64,000 nt of DNA from Calditerrivibrio sp. (GTDB taxonomy: Bacteria > Chrysiogenota > Deferribacteres > Deferribacterales > Calditerrivibrionaceae), in contig JAOAHS010000026.1 of assembly GCA_026415135.1 (NCBI GenBank), positions 38,062 to 102,061 on the forward strand. The letters run 5' to 3'. The notes under the pieces are model-generated. The model had not been told where the DNA came from. It ran no database searches and saw only the letters and a list, made by a program, of their open reading frames with translations. Shown here one piece after another: positions 52,331-61,221 of the stretch (its first letter is position 1; each line of letters opens with the position of its first letter). A program made the translations under genes and the position numbers.

Positions 52331-52974
52331 TTTTCCTCCTTTTTTCGGAGTTCTTCTACCTCTTTTTCCAGTACTACTAATCTATCTATAATACATGATA
52401 TGGCTTTAGCAACTGGATCGGGTAGCTTGTCGTGTTCAAAACCACTGGTTTTTCCAGATTCTGCTACAACTCTACCAGGGATACCTACTACGGTTGCGTT
52501 TTCTGGGACCTCTTTGATAACAACAGAATTAGAACCAATCTTAGCACCATCACCTACCTTAAAAGGTCCTAAAACCTTTGCTCCAGAACCTATTACTACA
52601 CCATTACCTATGGTTGGGTGCCTTTTGCCTTTGTTTAGGGATACACCACCCAATGTTACACCATGATATATGGTGACATCATCACCTATTTCTGCTGTTT
52701 CCCCGATTACAACACCCATGCCATGATCTATGAAAAATCGTTTACCTATTTTAGCTCCCGGGTGTATTTCTATACCTGTAAGAAAACGGGAGATATGGGA
52801 TACAAATCTTGCTAAAAAGAACAGCTTTTTATTCCAAAGCCAGTGAGCCAGACGATGAAATTGTCTTGCATGAAACCCGGGGTAACAAAATATTATCTCT
52901 AAAGTACTCCTCGCTGCTGGATCTCTTTCAAAAATTGCATTGATATCCTCTTTTATATCTTTCAATAATCCCAT
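52327..52974 (-). CDS. cysE: Serine O-acetyltransferase
   Basis: Makes O-acetylserine for cysteine synthesis. 215 aa, the shorter form common outside enterobacteria. A helical N-terminus ([19 protein letters not shown]) leads into the left-handed hexapeptide helix: [20 protein letters not shown] near 71-90 with the catalytic His/Asp, then [20 protein letters not shown] near 106-125, and [15 protein letters not shown]. cysE-iscR-iscS is a frequent order and couples cysteine supply to desulfuration. Confidence 0.95.
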   Translation of the reverse strand: MGLLKDIKEDINAIFERDPAARSTLEIIFCYPGFHARQFHRLAHWLWNKKLFFLARFVSHISRFLTGIEIHPGAKIGKRFFIDHGMGVVIGETAEIGDDVTIYHGVTLGGVSLNKGKRHPTIGNGVVIGSGAKVLGPFKVGDGAKIGSNSVVIKEVPENATVVGIPGRVVAESGKTSGFEHDKLPDPVAKAISCIIDRLVVLEKEVEELRKKEEK

Positions 52975-53012
52975 ATCATACTCTCAGAGTAGTAAATTTA
53001 TCTAAAATATTA

Positions 53013-53026
53013 GGGGCTATCGCCCC
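53013..53026 (-). terminator. Small hairpin after the ferredoxin gene
   Basis: GGGGC, loop GATA on the minus strand, GCCCC, followed by TAATATTTTAG. A short stem 16 bp after the ferredoxin stop, ahead of cysE. Confidence 0.5.
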
Positions 53027-53042
53027 ACATAATTTTCTGGTA

Positions 53043-53213
53043 TTAGCGAGCTTCAATACAGTCTACTGGACAGACTTCAACACAAGCTCCGCAGTCAGTG
53101 CAAGTGTCAGCATCAATTATCCTTTTGCTGTCAGCTTCACTGATAGCACCTACTGGGCACTCATCTTCACAAGCTCCACAGTTTGTACAGGCTTCAGTTA
53201 TAAAATGTGCCAT
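53043..53213 (-). CDS. 2[4Fe-4S] ferredoxin
   Basis: 56 aa low-potential electron carrier. Two clusters are bound by C9-x2-C12-x2-C15-x3-C19 (ACTNCGACEDECPVG) and C38-x2-C41-x2-C44-x3-C48 (TCTDCGACVEVCPVD), the clostridial-type duplication, with acidic surface and no insertion. It starts at ATG 53213 with an AGGAGG Shine-Dalgarno 5-6 nt upstream. It is separated from nrdJ by about 120 bp carrying its own promoter. Confidence 0.95.
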   Translation of the reverse strand: MAHFITEACTNCGACEDECPVGAISEADSKRIIDADTCTDCGACVEVCPVDCIEAR

Positions 53214-53239
53214 TTTGCACCTCCTAATTTTATTTTATA

Positions 53240-53268
53240 GTCATAATAAGATGTCTTTGTATTGTCAA
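53240..53268 (-). promoter_or_regulatory. Predicted promoter of the ferredoxin gene
   Basis: On the minus strand a perfect TTGACA (53263-53268), a 17-bp spacer and TATGAC (53240-53245), about 27 bp before the ATG at 53213. Confidence 0.55.
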
Positions 53269-53332
53269 TAACAAATTTTATTCCGAAGAGATATTTTATT
53301 ATTAACATTGTGTTAGAATTGTTGTCCATCGT

Positions 53333-55624
53333 TTAGCTACAGTGGGAATAACCGCAGGAGTGGCAAACATCACACCCTTCTAAATATTGAATTGGTCCGC
53401 CACATTCAGGGCAGGCACCGTTTTTGACAACTACCTCTTCTTTTTCTTCTGCTGCTTCTAAAAGCTTATCCACAGTTATGCCATCTTTTATTAATTTTAT
53501 CTCTACAGGGCTGTTGATGGCTTTTTCTATTGCTTTTGCTACTGCGTCGGCACAGCTTAGGACTTGGTTCGGACCGAAACCAAATTTCATGTGGCAGGAG
53601 ATACCTTTTAGTTGTTTGATTATAATGTCGGGTGAGCCACCACTTCTAAATACTATTGAGATCAATCTACCGATGGCTTCGCATTGACTTTGGGCACAGC
53701 CACCAGCTTTTCCCATGCTTGTAAATACTTCAAAGGGATCACCATTTTCGTCTGAGTTTATGGTAACATAAAGCTTTCCACATCCTGTCATCATTTCTAT
53801 TGTTTTGCCGAAAAGGATTTTAGGACGTGGTCTTGGGGTAAACACAGCTTTGTATTCTCCAGTGGGTTTTTGATCTCTTGTAGATTCGGTTTTTGTGCCT
53901 AGATTTATGACTTGATCTTCCCTGCAGCCATCCCTGTATATAGTAATTCCTTTACAACCGAGTTTGTAAGCAAGTAAATATACGTTTCTAACATCATCAA
54001 CAGTGGCATCATGGGAGAAATTTACTGTTTTACTTACTGCGTTATCGGTAAACTTTTGAAAAGCTGCCTGCATACGTACATGCCATATAGGGTTAATTTC
54101 GTGGGCTGTTACAAAGATACGTTTTATTTTTTCAGGAATTTCAGGTATATCTTTTAATATCCCTTTTTCTGCAATCTTTTCCATCAGTTCGTCACTGTAG
54201 AGTCCATAATCTTTTATAACTTTTCTGAAATATGGGTTGACCTCTACAAGTTTAGTATTATCCATGACATTTCTATAGAAAGCTATGGCAAAGTATGGTT
54301 CTACACCACTTGAAGCATTAGCTATTATTGAAATAGTTCCTGTGGGGGCTATTGTGGTTGTTGTGGCGTTTCTTAGATACTTAAAACCCATAGCAGGGTA
54401 TATACTGTCTTCAAAGTTTGGGAAGTTTCCTCTTATCTTTGCTAATTTTGAGGAAGCTATTTTAGATTCATCATTGATAAATTTCATAAGTTTTTCAGCA
54501 AGCTCAATGGCTTCTTCACTATTATATGGAATATTAAGTAGCACTAACATATCGGCCCAGCCCATTATGCCAAGGCCTATTTTCCTATTTTTTTTAGTCA
54601 TCTTTTCAATTTCAGGGATAGGATAGCGGTTCATGTCTATTACATTATCAAGAAAATGAACACTAGTGTGAATAACTTCTTTTAACTCTTCCCAGTCAAT
54701 TTTTCCATCCTTTACAAATTTTGCTACGTTTATCGATCCTAAGTTACAAGATTCATAGGGTAATAAAGGTTGTTCACCGCAGGGATTGGTACTTTCTATT
54801 TCTCCTTCTTTAGGGGTTGGATTTGCTTTATTTATCCTATCAAGGAATATGATCCCCGGATCGCCACCTTCCCATGCTAATTGAACCATTTCATCGAAAA
54901 CTTTCTTAGCATTGAGTTTGCCTACAACTTTTTTGTTTCGTGGGTTTATGAGCTCAAAATCTTTACCTTCTTCTACAGCTTTCATAAATTCTTCGGTGAG
55001 TCCAACGGAGAGGTTGAAGTTTGTTAATTTGGATTTATCCTTTTTAGCATAGATAAAATCCATAATATCTGGGTGATCTACACGTAGTATACCCATATTG
55101 GCACCACGCCTTGTGCCGCCTTGTTTAATAACTTCTGTGGCTGCATCAAAAACAGATATAAAGGATATAGGTCCACTGGAAACGCCTTTGGTGGTTTTTA
55201 CCACATCATCTTTCGGTCTAAGTCTTGAAAAGGAAAATCCTGTTCCTCCTCCAGATTTATGTATGAGTGCAGTGTATTTTACAGCTTCAAATATTTTATC
55301 CAAAGAGTCCTCTACCGGTAAAACAAAACATGCAGAGAGCTGCTGTAATTCTTTACCGGCATTCATCAGGGTGGGGGAGTTTGGTAAAAATTTTAATTCG
55401 ATCATCATATCGTAGAATTTTTTGGCTGTTTCTGCAATGTTTGCTTTTTCATCATAAAACTTGTCGGCTTGTGCGATATTTATAGCTACTCTTTGGAACA
55501 TTTCTTTTGGGGTTTCTAATAAATTGCCATCAGCGTCCCTTTTTAGATACCTTTTTTTAAGAACTGTTATGGCATTGTTTGATAATCCAGGTTCTTTTGT
55601 CAAAATCTCTTTTATGTTTTCCAT
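53333..55624 (-). CDS. nrdJ: Adenosylcobalamin-dependent ribonucleotide reductase (class II)
   Basis: Oxygen-independent reduction of ribonucleotides to deoxyribonucleotides. 763 aa from ATG 55624. Motifs: NAGKELQQLSACFVLPVEDS near 96-115, HKSGGGTGFSFSRLRP near 128-143, the active-site NPCGEQPLLPYESCNLGSIN near 282-301 with the catalytic Cys and Glu, and ATTTTIAPTGTISII near 420-434. The C-terminus carries a TIGR02504-type region and a zinc ribbon (CPECGG, CDVCHSCGYSHC) with redox cysteines. A TTG six codons upstream lies in the GGAGG Shine-Dalgarno and is not the start. Need for cobalamin fits an anaerobic or facultative lifestyle. Confidence 0.95.
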   Translation of the reverse strand: MENIKEILTKEPGLSNNAITVLKKRYLKRDADGNLLETPKEMFQRVAINIAQADKFYDEKANIAETAKKFYDMMIELKFLPNSPTLMNAGKELQQLSACFVLPVEDSLDKIFEAVKYTALIHKSGGGTGFSFSRLRPKDDVVKTTKGVSSGPISFISVFDAATEVIKQGGTRRGANMGILRVDHPDIMDFIYAKKDKSKLTNFNLSVGLTEEFMKAVEEGKDFELINPRNKKVVGKLNAKKVFDEMVQLAWEGGDPGIIFLDRINKANPTPKEGEIESTNPCGEQPLLPYESCNLGSINVAKFVKDGKIDWEELKEVIHTSVHFLDNVIDMNRYPIPEIEKMTKKNRKIGLGIMGWADMLVLLNIPYNSEEAIELAEKLMKFINDESKIASSKLAKIRGNFPNFEDSIYPAMGFKYLRNATTTTIAPTGTISIIANASSGVEPYFAIAFYRNVMDNTKLVEVNPYFRKVIKDYGLYSDELMEKIAEKGILKDIPEIPEKIKRIFVTAHEINPIWHVRMQAAFQKFTDNAVSKTVNFSHDATVDDVRNVYLLAYKLGCKGITIYRDGCREDQVINLGTKTESTRDQKPTGEYKAVFTPRPRPKILFGKTIEMMTGCGKLYVTINSDENGDPFEVFTSMGKAGGCAQSQCEAIGRLISIVFRSGGSPDIIIKQLKGISCHMKFGFGPNQVLSCADAVAKAIEKAINSPVEIKLIKDGITVDKLLEAAEEKEEVVVKNGACPECGGPIQYLEGCDVCHSCGYSHCS

Positions 55625-55784
55625 ATAATAGATATCCTCCAAAATTTCTCTGATTCGGGGATGATAATTTAATAATTTGAAACTATCAAGTTAAAATTTC
55701 TAACCTATTTGTCTTAAAAAAGAAATAGGAGGTGGTTGGGTAGTTATATAAAGTGCTTTATTAAAGTGTTTATTTATCAATATG

Positions 55785-56183
55785 TTAAAACGAAATATCT
55801 GAGATTTTGTATTTTTTTAGATCTGTTATGAAGTTTTTTCTGATCTGGTCTAATATATTATGGAATTTACAGCTTGACGTTACATTGCAAACGTTGTCAT
55901 CGACTAAACAATCATTGATCTCTATTTCACCTTCAATTGCCACAATTATGTCATAGAGGCTTATTTCATCTGGGGCTTTTTTTAGCTTAAACCCACCTTT
56001 TTTGCCCCTTTCTGATTGGAGTATATCTGCTTTAACTAATAGTTGTAAAAGTTTACCCAAAAAACTGTCAGGTATACAGCATTCACTGGAGAGATCTCCT
56101 CTCATATAATATCTATCTTTGGGTGCGTTTGCAAAGAATGTTACTACTCTGATGGCATAATCAGATGCCCTTGTAATCTTCAT
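55785..56183 (-). CDS. Rrf2-family regulator with three-cysteine cluster motif
   Basis: 132 aa. A winged helix-turn-helix (ITRASDYAIRVVTFFANAPK) and three cysteines C92-x6-C99-x5-C105. NsrR and IscR have x5 and x5 spacing, so this one is slightly different, but an Fe-S cluster is likely. Two more cysteines lie in SECCIPDS. It may respond to nitric oxide, oxygen or Fe-S state. It is upstream of nrdJ (160 bp gap) and divergent from the DegT operon; its target is not known. Confidence 0.88.
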   Translation of the reverse strand: MKITRASDYAIRVVTFFANAPKDRYYMRGDLSSECCIPDSFLGKLLQLLVKADILQSERGKKGGFKLKKAPDEISLYDIIVAIEGEIEINDCLVDDNVCNVTSSCKFHNILDQIRKNFITDLKKYKISDISF

Positions 56184-56265
56184 GTTGCTTCTCCACTAAA
56201 AAATTTTGAAGTTAATATAATTTAATCAAAAAGAAAGTCAATAGAATTTTAGGATAAAAAGAGTC

Positions 56266-56280
56266 TTGATTTAACATCAA
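56266..56280 (+). promoter_or_regulatory. Inverted repeat between the Rrf2 and DegT genes
   Basis: TTGAT-TTAAC-ATCAA, a perfect 5-bp inverted repeat with a 5-bp centre in the 183-bp divergent intergenic region. It could be an operator for the adjacent Rrf2 protein or an FNR-like site with one extra base. Confidence 0.35.
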
Positions 56281-56366
56281 TTCAGATAAGCAGAAATAAA
56301 TATTAGTTGTTATTTGTGCATTTTTTTGCTAAATAAATCAGATTTGAAAAAAGTGGAGGTTAAAGT

Positions 56367-57467
56367 ATGATCCCAATGTTGGATATAAAAAGAGAACTTG
56401 CGGTTATTGGCGATGAGATTAAGGCTGAAATAGATAAGAGTTTAAATAGTACTCAGTTTATTTTGGGACCTAATGTAAAGGAGTTTGAGGAGAAGGCTGC
56501 TGCTTATCTTGGGTGTAAGTATGCTGTAGGTGTGGCAAGTGGTACAGACGCACTGCATCTGGCTTTAAAGGCGATTGGTATAAAAGATGGTGATGAGGTT
56601 ATAACTACACCATTTACTTTTATTGCTACGGCCGAAGCTATTGTTTATTGTGGTGGCAAACCTGTTTTTGTGGATGTAGATGAGGAGACGATGAACATCG
56701 ATGTTCAAAAAATAGAAGAAAAGATTACTTCAAAGACAAAAGCGATTATTCCTGTTCATCTCTTTGGTAACCCTTGTGACATGGACAAGATAATAGATAT
56801 ATCCAAAAAATTTGGTTTGAAAATTATAGAGGACTGTGCCCAGTCGTTTGGGGCGACATACAAAGGTATCCAAACAGGCAATATAGGAGATATCGGTTGT
56901 TTCAGTTTTTTCCCCAGTAAAAACTTAGGTTGTTATGGTGATGGGGGGATGGTTACTACAAATGATGAACAGTTATATAAGATATTGTTAGCTTTGAGAA
57001 ATCATGGTTCATATGTTAGGTATTATCATGAAATGATAGGGTTTAATTCCAGATTAGACGATCTACAAGCTGCTATCTTAAAAGTCAAATTAAAGTATAT
57101 AGATAATTTTAATCAGGAGAGAAGATCAGTAGCTCAACTCTACAAAAAAACTATAGGAGCATCTGTAGGGTATCAAAAAGAAACTACAGGTGCAGTGCAT
57201 GTGTATCATCAATATACTATTACAAGTCCAAAGCGTGATTTAGCAATGGAGGCTCTTAAGAAGTCTGAAGTAGCCACAGCGATATATTACCCTGTGCCCT
57301 TACATCTACAAAACGCCTTTAAGTATCTTGGATACAAAGAAGGGGATTTACCTGTAAGTGAAAAGCTTGCTAAAACAGTGTTTTCTCTGCCCATAAATCC
57401 ATATCTTGATGATTCTGAGGTAATTATTATAGGAGAAATAGTAAAAAAAGCTCTTGTAAATGAATAA
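56367..57467 (+). CDS. DegT/DnrJ/EryC1 family sugar aminotransferase
   Basis: 366 aa PLP-dependent aminotransferase acting on nucleotide keto-sugars. Motifs: VASGTDALHLALKAIGI near 56-72, VITTPFTFIATAEAI near 78-92, EDCAQSFGATYKG near 157-169, and the PLP lysine in CFSFFPSKNLGCYGDGG near 180-196. It is the first gene of an operon with lipid A and LPS-core genes (8-bp overlap with the acyltransferase), so it may make an amino sugar for LPS; a GnnB-like role in forming 3-amino lipid A sugar is one option, but gnnA is not here. Confidence 0.9.
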   Translation: MIPMLDIKRELAVIGDEIKAEIDKSLNSTQFILGPNVKEFEEKAAAYLGCKYAVGVASGTDALHLALKAIGIKDGDEVITTPFTFIATAEAIVYCGGKPVFVDVDEETMNIDVQKIEEKITSKTKAIIPVHLFGNPCDMDKIIDISKKFGLKIIEDCAQSFGATYKGIQTGNIGDIGCFSFFPSKNLGCYGDGGMVTTNDEQLYKILLALRNHGSYVRYYHEMIGFNSRLDDLQAAILKVKLKYIDNFNQERRSVAQLYKKTIGASVGYQKETTGAVHVYHQYTITSPKRDLAMEALKKSEVATAIYYPVPLHLQNAFKYLGYKEGDLPVSEKLAKTVFSLPINPYLDDSEVIIIGEIVKKALVNE

Positions 57468-58092
57468 GATTCTTATATATATTTTTGTCGTTATAATAAA
57501 GTTGCTGATTAAAACTGTGCGCTTTGAGATTCATGGTTTGGATACCTATAAGGATTTAAAAGCTCGAGGTGAGAGGGTTATCTTTGCTATATGGCATGGT
57601 CAATTAGCACTTTTTTACCCTATGTCTAAATACTCAAAAGCCTGTGGTATAGTTTCCCGAAGCAGAGATGGGGAGATAGCAGCAAATATTATAAAGTATT
57701 TCGGTTTCGATTCTGTAAGGGGTTCATCATCAAGGGCAGGGGCTATGGCTATTCTGGAGGCAGAAAAGTACTTGAAAGAGGATTTTGACATAATAATTAC
57801 CATTGATGGACCTAAAGGACCTAAGTTTGATGTAAAAAAGGGTGTGATCTACATAGCTAAAAGGTTTGATTGTGTTATAATACCTGTTGTGGCTTCTGTG
57901 GATAGATTTTTACGATTTTCCAGTTGGGATAACTTTCTCTTTCCAAAACCGTTTGCTAAAATTGACCTTTTTCTGGGTGACCCATATATCACGGATAAAG
58001 ATATCGATAAATCGAAGATAAAAGCTGAAACAGATTCCCTTAAAGCCAAAATGCTTAATATGACGGAGAGATATGCTAAGTTTTATTTATAA
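57460..58092 (+). CDS. DUF374 lysophospholipid acyltransferase-like protein, LpxJ type
   Basis: 210 aa with an N-terminal membrane helix (ILIYIFVVIIKLLIKTV). It has AIWHGQLALFYP near 46-57, SRSRDGEIAANIIKYFGF near 66-83, RGSSSRAGAMAIL near 87-99 and ITIDGPKGPKFDVKKG near 110-125, the DUF374 pattern. A DUF374 member, LpxJ of Helicobacter and Campylobacter, is a secondary lipid A acyltransferase acting before Kdo modification. The position between a sugar aminotransferase and waaA supports the same role here. Confidence 0.87.
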   Translation: MNKILIYIFVVIIKLLIKTVRFEIHGLDTYKDLKARGERVIFAIWHGQLALFYPMSKYSKACGIVSRSRDGEIAANIIKYFGFDSVRGSSSRAGAMAILEAEKYLKEDFDIIITIDGPKGPKFDVKKGVIYIAKRFDCVIIPVVASVDRFLRFSSWDNFLFPKPFAKIDLFLGDPYITDKDIDKSKIKAETDSLKAKMLNMTERYAKFYL

Positions 58093-59290
58093 CCTATGTT
58101 TGCATTTAATTATCCCTTTAGCGTTACCTCTTGGGTACATATTTGCCTATAAAAGGGGTGAAGATAAGGATTATTTTGAAAGATTCGGGTTTATTAAGAT
58201 AGAAAAAGATCTCAAAAACTCTATGTGGATCCACTGTGCAAGTGTTGGAGAAGTTAGAAGTATAAAGGGTTTTGTAAAACTCTTGAAAAAAGATTACCCA
58301 GAAATGGCTATTGTAATCTCCACTATTACAGCTACAGGAAAGAAAATAGCTCTGGAAGAAATAAATCCTGATGTAGCTTTCCTTTTACCTATTGAGAATA
58401 GATGGGCTATATCCCATCTTTTGGATCTGTTAAATTGTAGACTTTTTATCTTAGTGGATACTGAAATCTGGCCAAATCTTATCAATGTCGTGTCGAAAAA
58501 GGTTCCTATTTTTATAATCAATGGGAGACTATCTGATAAGAGTTTTAGGAGATATCTTCTTTTTAAGTTTGTTTTTAAAAAACTGCTCAACAAAGTCACT
58601 AAGATATATGCAAAAAGTGATGAGGACAGAAATAGGTTTGTAAGGATCCTGGAAGACTCTTCAAAGGTTAATATATTAAGTAATATTAAATACCTGAATA
58701 TGAGTGCTTTTGTCGACCTAAATATCATCCCCAACGGAAAAAGGATTTTGATTGCTGGCAGTACCCATGCAGATGAGGAAGAGATTATCTTGGATAGTTT
58801 TATGGAAACATTCGATGACGATCTTTTTGATCAGGTCGTTATAGCTCCAAGACATTTAAATAGGGTAAATGAAGTGGTTGATATCTGTGTAAAAAAGGGG
58901 TTGAAGGTATCTTTCTTGAGTAATTATAACCCTGAGTCGGATGTTGTTATAGTTGATAGGTTTGGTTGCCTTGAATATTTGTACAATGTATCTTTAAAGG
59001 TTTTTATTGGAGGATCGTTGGTAAGGATCGGTGGGCATAATATATTTGAGGCAATACAGTTTAAAAAAGTTGTATCAGTTGGCCCTTATATGGAAAATTT
59101 CAAAGAGGTTTATGATCTTGCCAAGATGTACGGTCTGGTGGTGGATGTGTATGGTAAGGATGACCTTGTTAGATATTATAAAACAGAGTATAATTTGGAA
59201 AACTTTGAAAGGTTTATAGCTGATGTGGAACATATAATTAAAAATAGATTGGAGCCATTGTTTAAGGATATCAGGGATGTTATTTCTTAA
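58073..59290 (+). CDS. waaA: 3-deoxy-D-manno-octulosonic acid (Kdo) transferase
   Basis: Adds Kdo to lipid IVA at the inner membrane. 405 aa GT-B protein with an N-terminal membrane helix. Motifs: WIHCASVGEVRSIKGFVKLL near 48-67, STITATGKKIA near 82-92, LVDTEIWPNLI near 128-138, the second domain ILIAGSTHADEEEIIL near 224-239, and IGGSLVRIGGHNIFEA near 306-321. It overlaps the DUF374 gene by 20 bp and the LpxL-type gene by 14 bp, so all three are translated together. Confidence 0.95.
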   Translation: MLSFIYNLCLHLIIPLALPLGYIFAYKRGEDKDYFERFGFIKIEKDLKNSMWIHCASVGEVRSIKGFVKLLKKDYPEMAIVISTITATGKKIALEEINPDVAFLLPIENRWAISHLLDLLNCRLFILVDTEIWPNLINVVSKKVPIFIINGRLSDKSFRRYLLFKFVFKKLLNKVTKIYAKSDEDRNRFVRILEDSSKVNILSNIKYLNMSAFVDLNIIPNGKRILIAGSTHADEEEIILDSFMETFDDDLFDQVVIAPRHLNRVNEVVDICVKKGLKVSFLSNYNPESDVVIVDRFGCLEYLYNVSLKVFIGGSLVRIGGHNIFEAIQFKKVVSVGPYMENFKEVYDLAKMYGLVVDVYGKDDLVRYYKTEYNLENFERFIADVEHIIKNRLEPLFKDIRDVIS

Positions 59291-60155
59291 GTATATAGTG
59301 GCATTTTTTCAGAAGATGGGTGTGCAAAGACTGAAGGTTTTAGGAAAATATATAGGAAAGATGGTTTATTATCTGTCAAAGGAAAGACGACAGGTAGCCC
59401 ATAAAAATCTGTCACTGGTTTTTGATGGAGTAGTACCTGAAGGACTTACTAAAAAAACATTTGAAAACAATTTTATCTCGTTTTTGGAGATCTTTTTAGT
59501 GAGAGATATCGATGAGGGGTTTTTGGAATATGTGGATTTGCCTGATATGGGGGAGCTGTTTCGTTTGATTGAAGAAAAAAGAAATATCTTTCTGATTTCA
59601 GGTCATATTGGTAGTTGGGAGTTTCTACCTAAAATATACACAATGATTAGTAAAAACAGTATCACTGTTGTGGGTAAATCTTTGAGGAGTGAAAAGCTTA
59701 ATAAAATTGTGGAAGCGCTAAGGTATTGTGAAAAAATAAATTATATCAATCATTTCAATGCTCTTATTAGTATTCAAAGGGCTTTTAAAAAAAACATGGC
59801 TGTTGGGGCGCTGTTGGATCAGGGTGGGCTGGAGAAAAATTCTTTTTTTGTTGAGTTTTTTGGTTTGAAGACTACATTTGTTTCAGGTATACCTATTTAT
59901 GCTGTACGAAGTAATGCTGTAATAGTTATGGCATTTTTATTAAGACAAAAGGATAGGTGGAGGTTGGAGATATATCCAGCTCTTTTCCCAGATAAATCGT
60001 TATCTGAAATTGAAAGTGCAAAAAAGCTTGCTAAAAGTATTAATGAAGTCTATGAAGATGTAATAAAAAAATATCCAGAGCAATGGTTGGCTATGAATAA
60101 GAGGTTCAAAAGAGTACTGGAGAGTGAAGATGGGCAGGCCTGCAGTATTTATTGA
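59277..60155 (+). CDS. Lipid A biosynthesis acyltransferase, LpxL/HtrB family
   Basis: 292 aa membrane-associated secondary acyltransferase of lipid A. The H-x4-E catalytic motif is in SGHIGSWEFL near 108-117, AVGALLDQGG near 176-185 is the second family signature, and EQWLAMNKRFKR at the C-terminus corresponds to the usual QWLW-H-RW end. It normally transfers a lauroyl or myristoyl group to Kdo2-lipid IVA. It follows waaA directly. With the LpxJ-type gene it could account for the two secondary acylations. Confidence 0.92.
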   Translation: MLFLKYIVAFFQKMGVQRLKVLGKYIGKMVYYLSKERRQVAHKNLSLVFDGVVPEGLTKKTFENNFISFLEIFLVRDIDEGFLEYVDLPDMGELFRLIEEKRNIFLISGHIGSWEFLPKIYTMISKNSITVVGKSLRSEKLNKIVEALRYCEKINYINHFNALISIQRAFKKNMAVGALLDQGGLEKNSFFVEFFGLKTTFVSGIPIYAVRSNAVIVMAFLLRQKDRWRLEIYPALFPDKSLSEIESAKKLAKSINEVYEDVIKKYPEQWLAMNKRFKRVLESEDGQACSIY

Positions 60156-60711
60156 TAGAGATGGGACGATTAATGAGGAGGCTGGTTATATAAATCACAT
60201 AAATAGTTTTAAAATTTTTGATTTTGTTCCCCAGTCACTAAGACTTTTAAACGAGATGGGTATCTATGCAATAGTTATTACCAATCAGGGTGGAATTGCA
60301 AGGGATTATTTTTCTGAGGAACTTGTGACTAGTTTACATACCTACCTAAAAGATAAGATGTTGGAAAAGGGTGCATTTATAGACGCTATTTATTATTGTC
60401 CCCACTATCCAAAAACAAAACATCCCATTTATGGCATAGATTGTGATTGTAGGAAACCCAAAGAGGGTTTAGTGAAGATGGCTCTTGCTGATTTTGATAT
60501 CGACCAACGAAGTATGTTCGTTATAGGTGACAAATGGTCCGATCTTGAACTGGGGGAAAGGATAGGGGCAATTAAAATACTTGTAAAAACAGGTTATGGA
60601 TTAGGTGAGCTTGAGAAATATCAAAACCATAATATTCAGCCTGATTTTGTTGAAGATAATCTTTTAATGGCTGTATTAAGGGTTTTACGACTTCTTTCTA
60701 TTCATGAATAA
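60130..60711 (+). CDS. gmhB: D-glycero-D-manno-heptose 1,7-bisphosphate 7-phosphatase
   Basis: HAD-superfamily phosphatase of the LPS heptose pathway. 193 aa. DxD nucleophile motif FIDRDGTINEEAGYI at 7-21, the threonine/serine motif VITNQGGIARDYFSE near 53-67, the zinc loop with cysteines in YYCPHYPKTKHPIYGIDCDC near 96-115, and VIGDKWSDLELGE near 136-148. The ATG at 60130 with GGAG upstream is preferred over GTG 60124. It overlaps the acyltransferase gene by 26 bp. The histidinol-phosphatase family is close, but the LPS context supports GmhB. Confidence 0.92.
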   Translation: MGRPAVFIDRDGTINEEAGYINHINSFKIFDFVPQSLRLLNEMGIYAIVITNQGGIARDYFSEELVTSLHTYLKDKMLEKGAFIDAIYYCPHYPKTKHPIYGIDCDCRKPKEGLVKMALADFDIDQRSMFVIGDKWSDLELGERIGAIKILVKTGYGLGELEKYQNHNIQPDFVEDNLLMAVLRVLRLLSIHE

Positions 60712-60792
60712 AAAAATATTGCAAAAAAGGTTGTAAAGGTTTAATTTCAATATGTCTGCCCGGTGCAGAACTAACAACATAAGGATAATATT

Positions 60793-61221
60793 ATGATCAA
60801 GAACGGCTCAAAAATTAAAATCTGTTACACAGCAAGAGGGCTTGATGGTGAGCTTTTGGATGCTACTCCAGTCAATGAGCCCATATCTTTTTTGATAGGT
60901 GGTGGTGAACTGCCTGAAGAGATTGAGAAAAACCTTATAGGTATGACAGTAGGTGAGAAGAAAAAAATCATAATGACACCAGATAAATTATTTGGTGAAT
61001 GGTCTGAGGAAAATGTTTTGCTTATACCGAAAGAGCTTTTACCAGCTGAAGTGGGTGAGATTCAGCCATCGAAGTTTATTGATTTAAAAGATAACAATGG
61101 TAACATGTTTAGAGGGTTTGTGTTAGAGATCAATGAAAAAGGTTATGTGATAGATTTTAACCATCCTTTTGCTGGTAAAACTATTGAATACAACATTGAA
61201 ATAGTGGCTGTAGAGCAGTAG
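60793..61221 (+). CDS. FKBP-type peptidyl-prolyl isomerase, SlyD/FkpB-like
   Basis: 142 aa. The FKBP domain opens with GSKIKICYTARGLDGELLDA, continues PISFLIGGGELPEEIEKNLI near 28-47 and GEKKKIIMTPDKLFGEWSEE near 53-72, with an insert-in-flap region and no metal-binding histidine-rich tail as in SlyD. It is closer to FkpB/SlpA in length. It speeds proline isomerisation and acts as a chaperone in the cytoplasm. Its stop overlaps the GTG start of dut (TAGTG). Confidence 0.92.
   Translation: MIKNGSKIKICYTARGLDGELLDATPVNEPISFLIGGGELPEEIEKNLIGMTVGEKKKIIMTPDKLFGEWSEENVLLIPKELLPAEVGEIQPSKFIDLKDNNGNMFRGFVLEINEKGYVIDFNHPFAGKTIEYNIEIVAVEQ

Noticed and set aside
60124..60711. gmhB gene as histidinol phosphatase (hisB N-domain)
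   Set aside because: The HAD subfamily overlaps, but the gene is in an operon with Kdo and lipid A genes and not with his genes, so the heptose phosphatase role is preferred.
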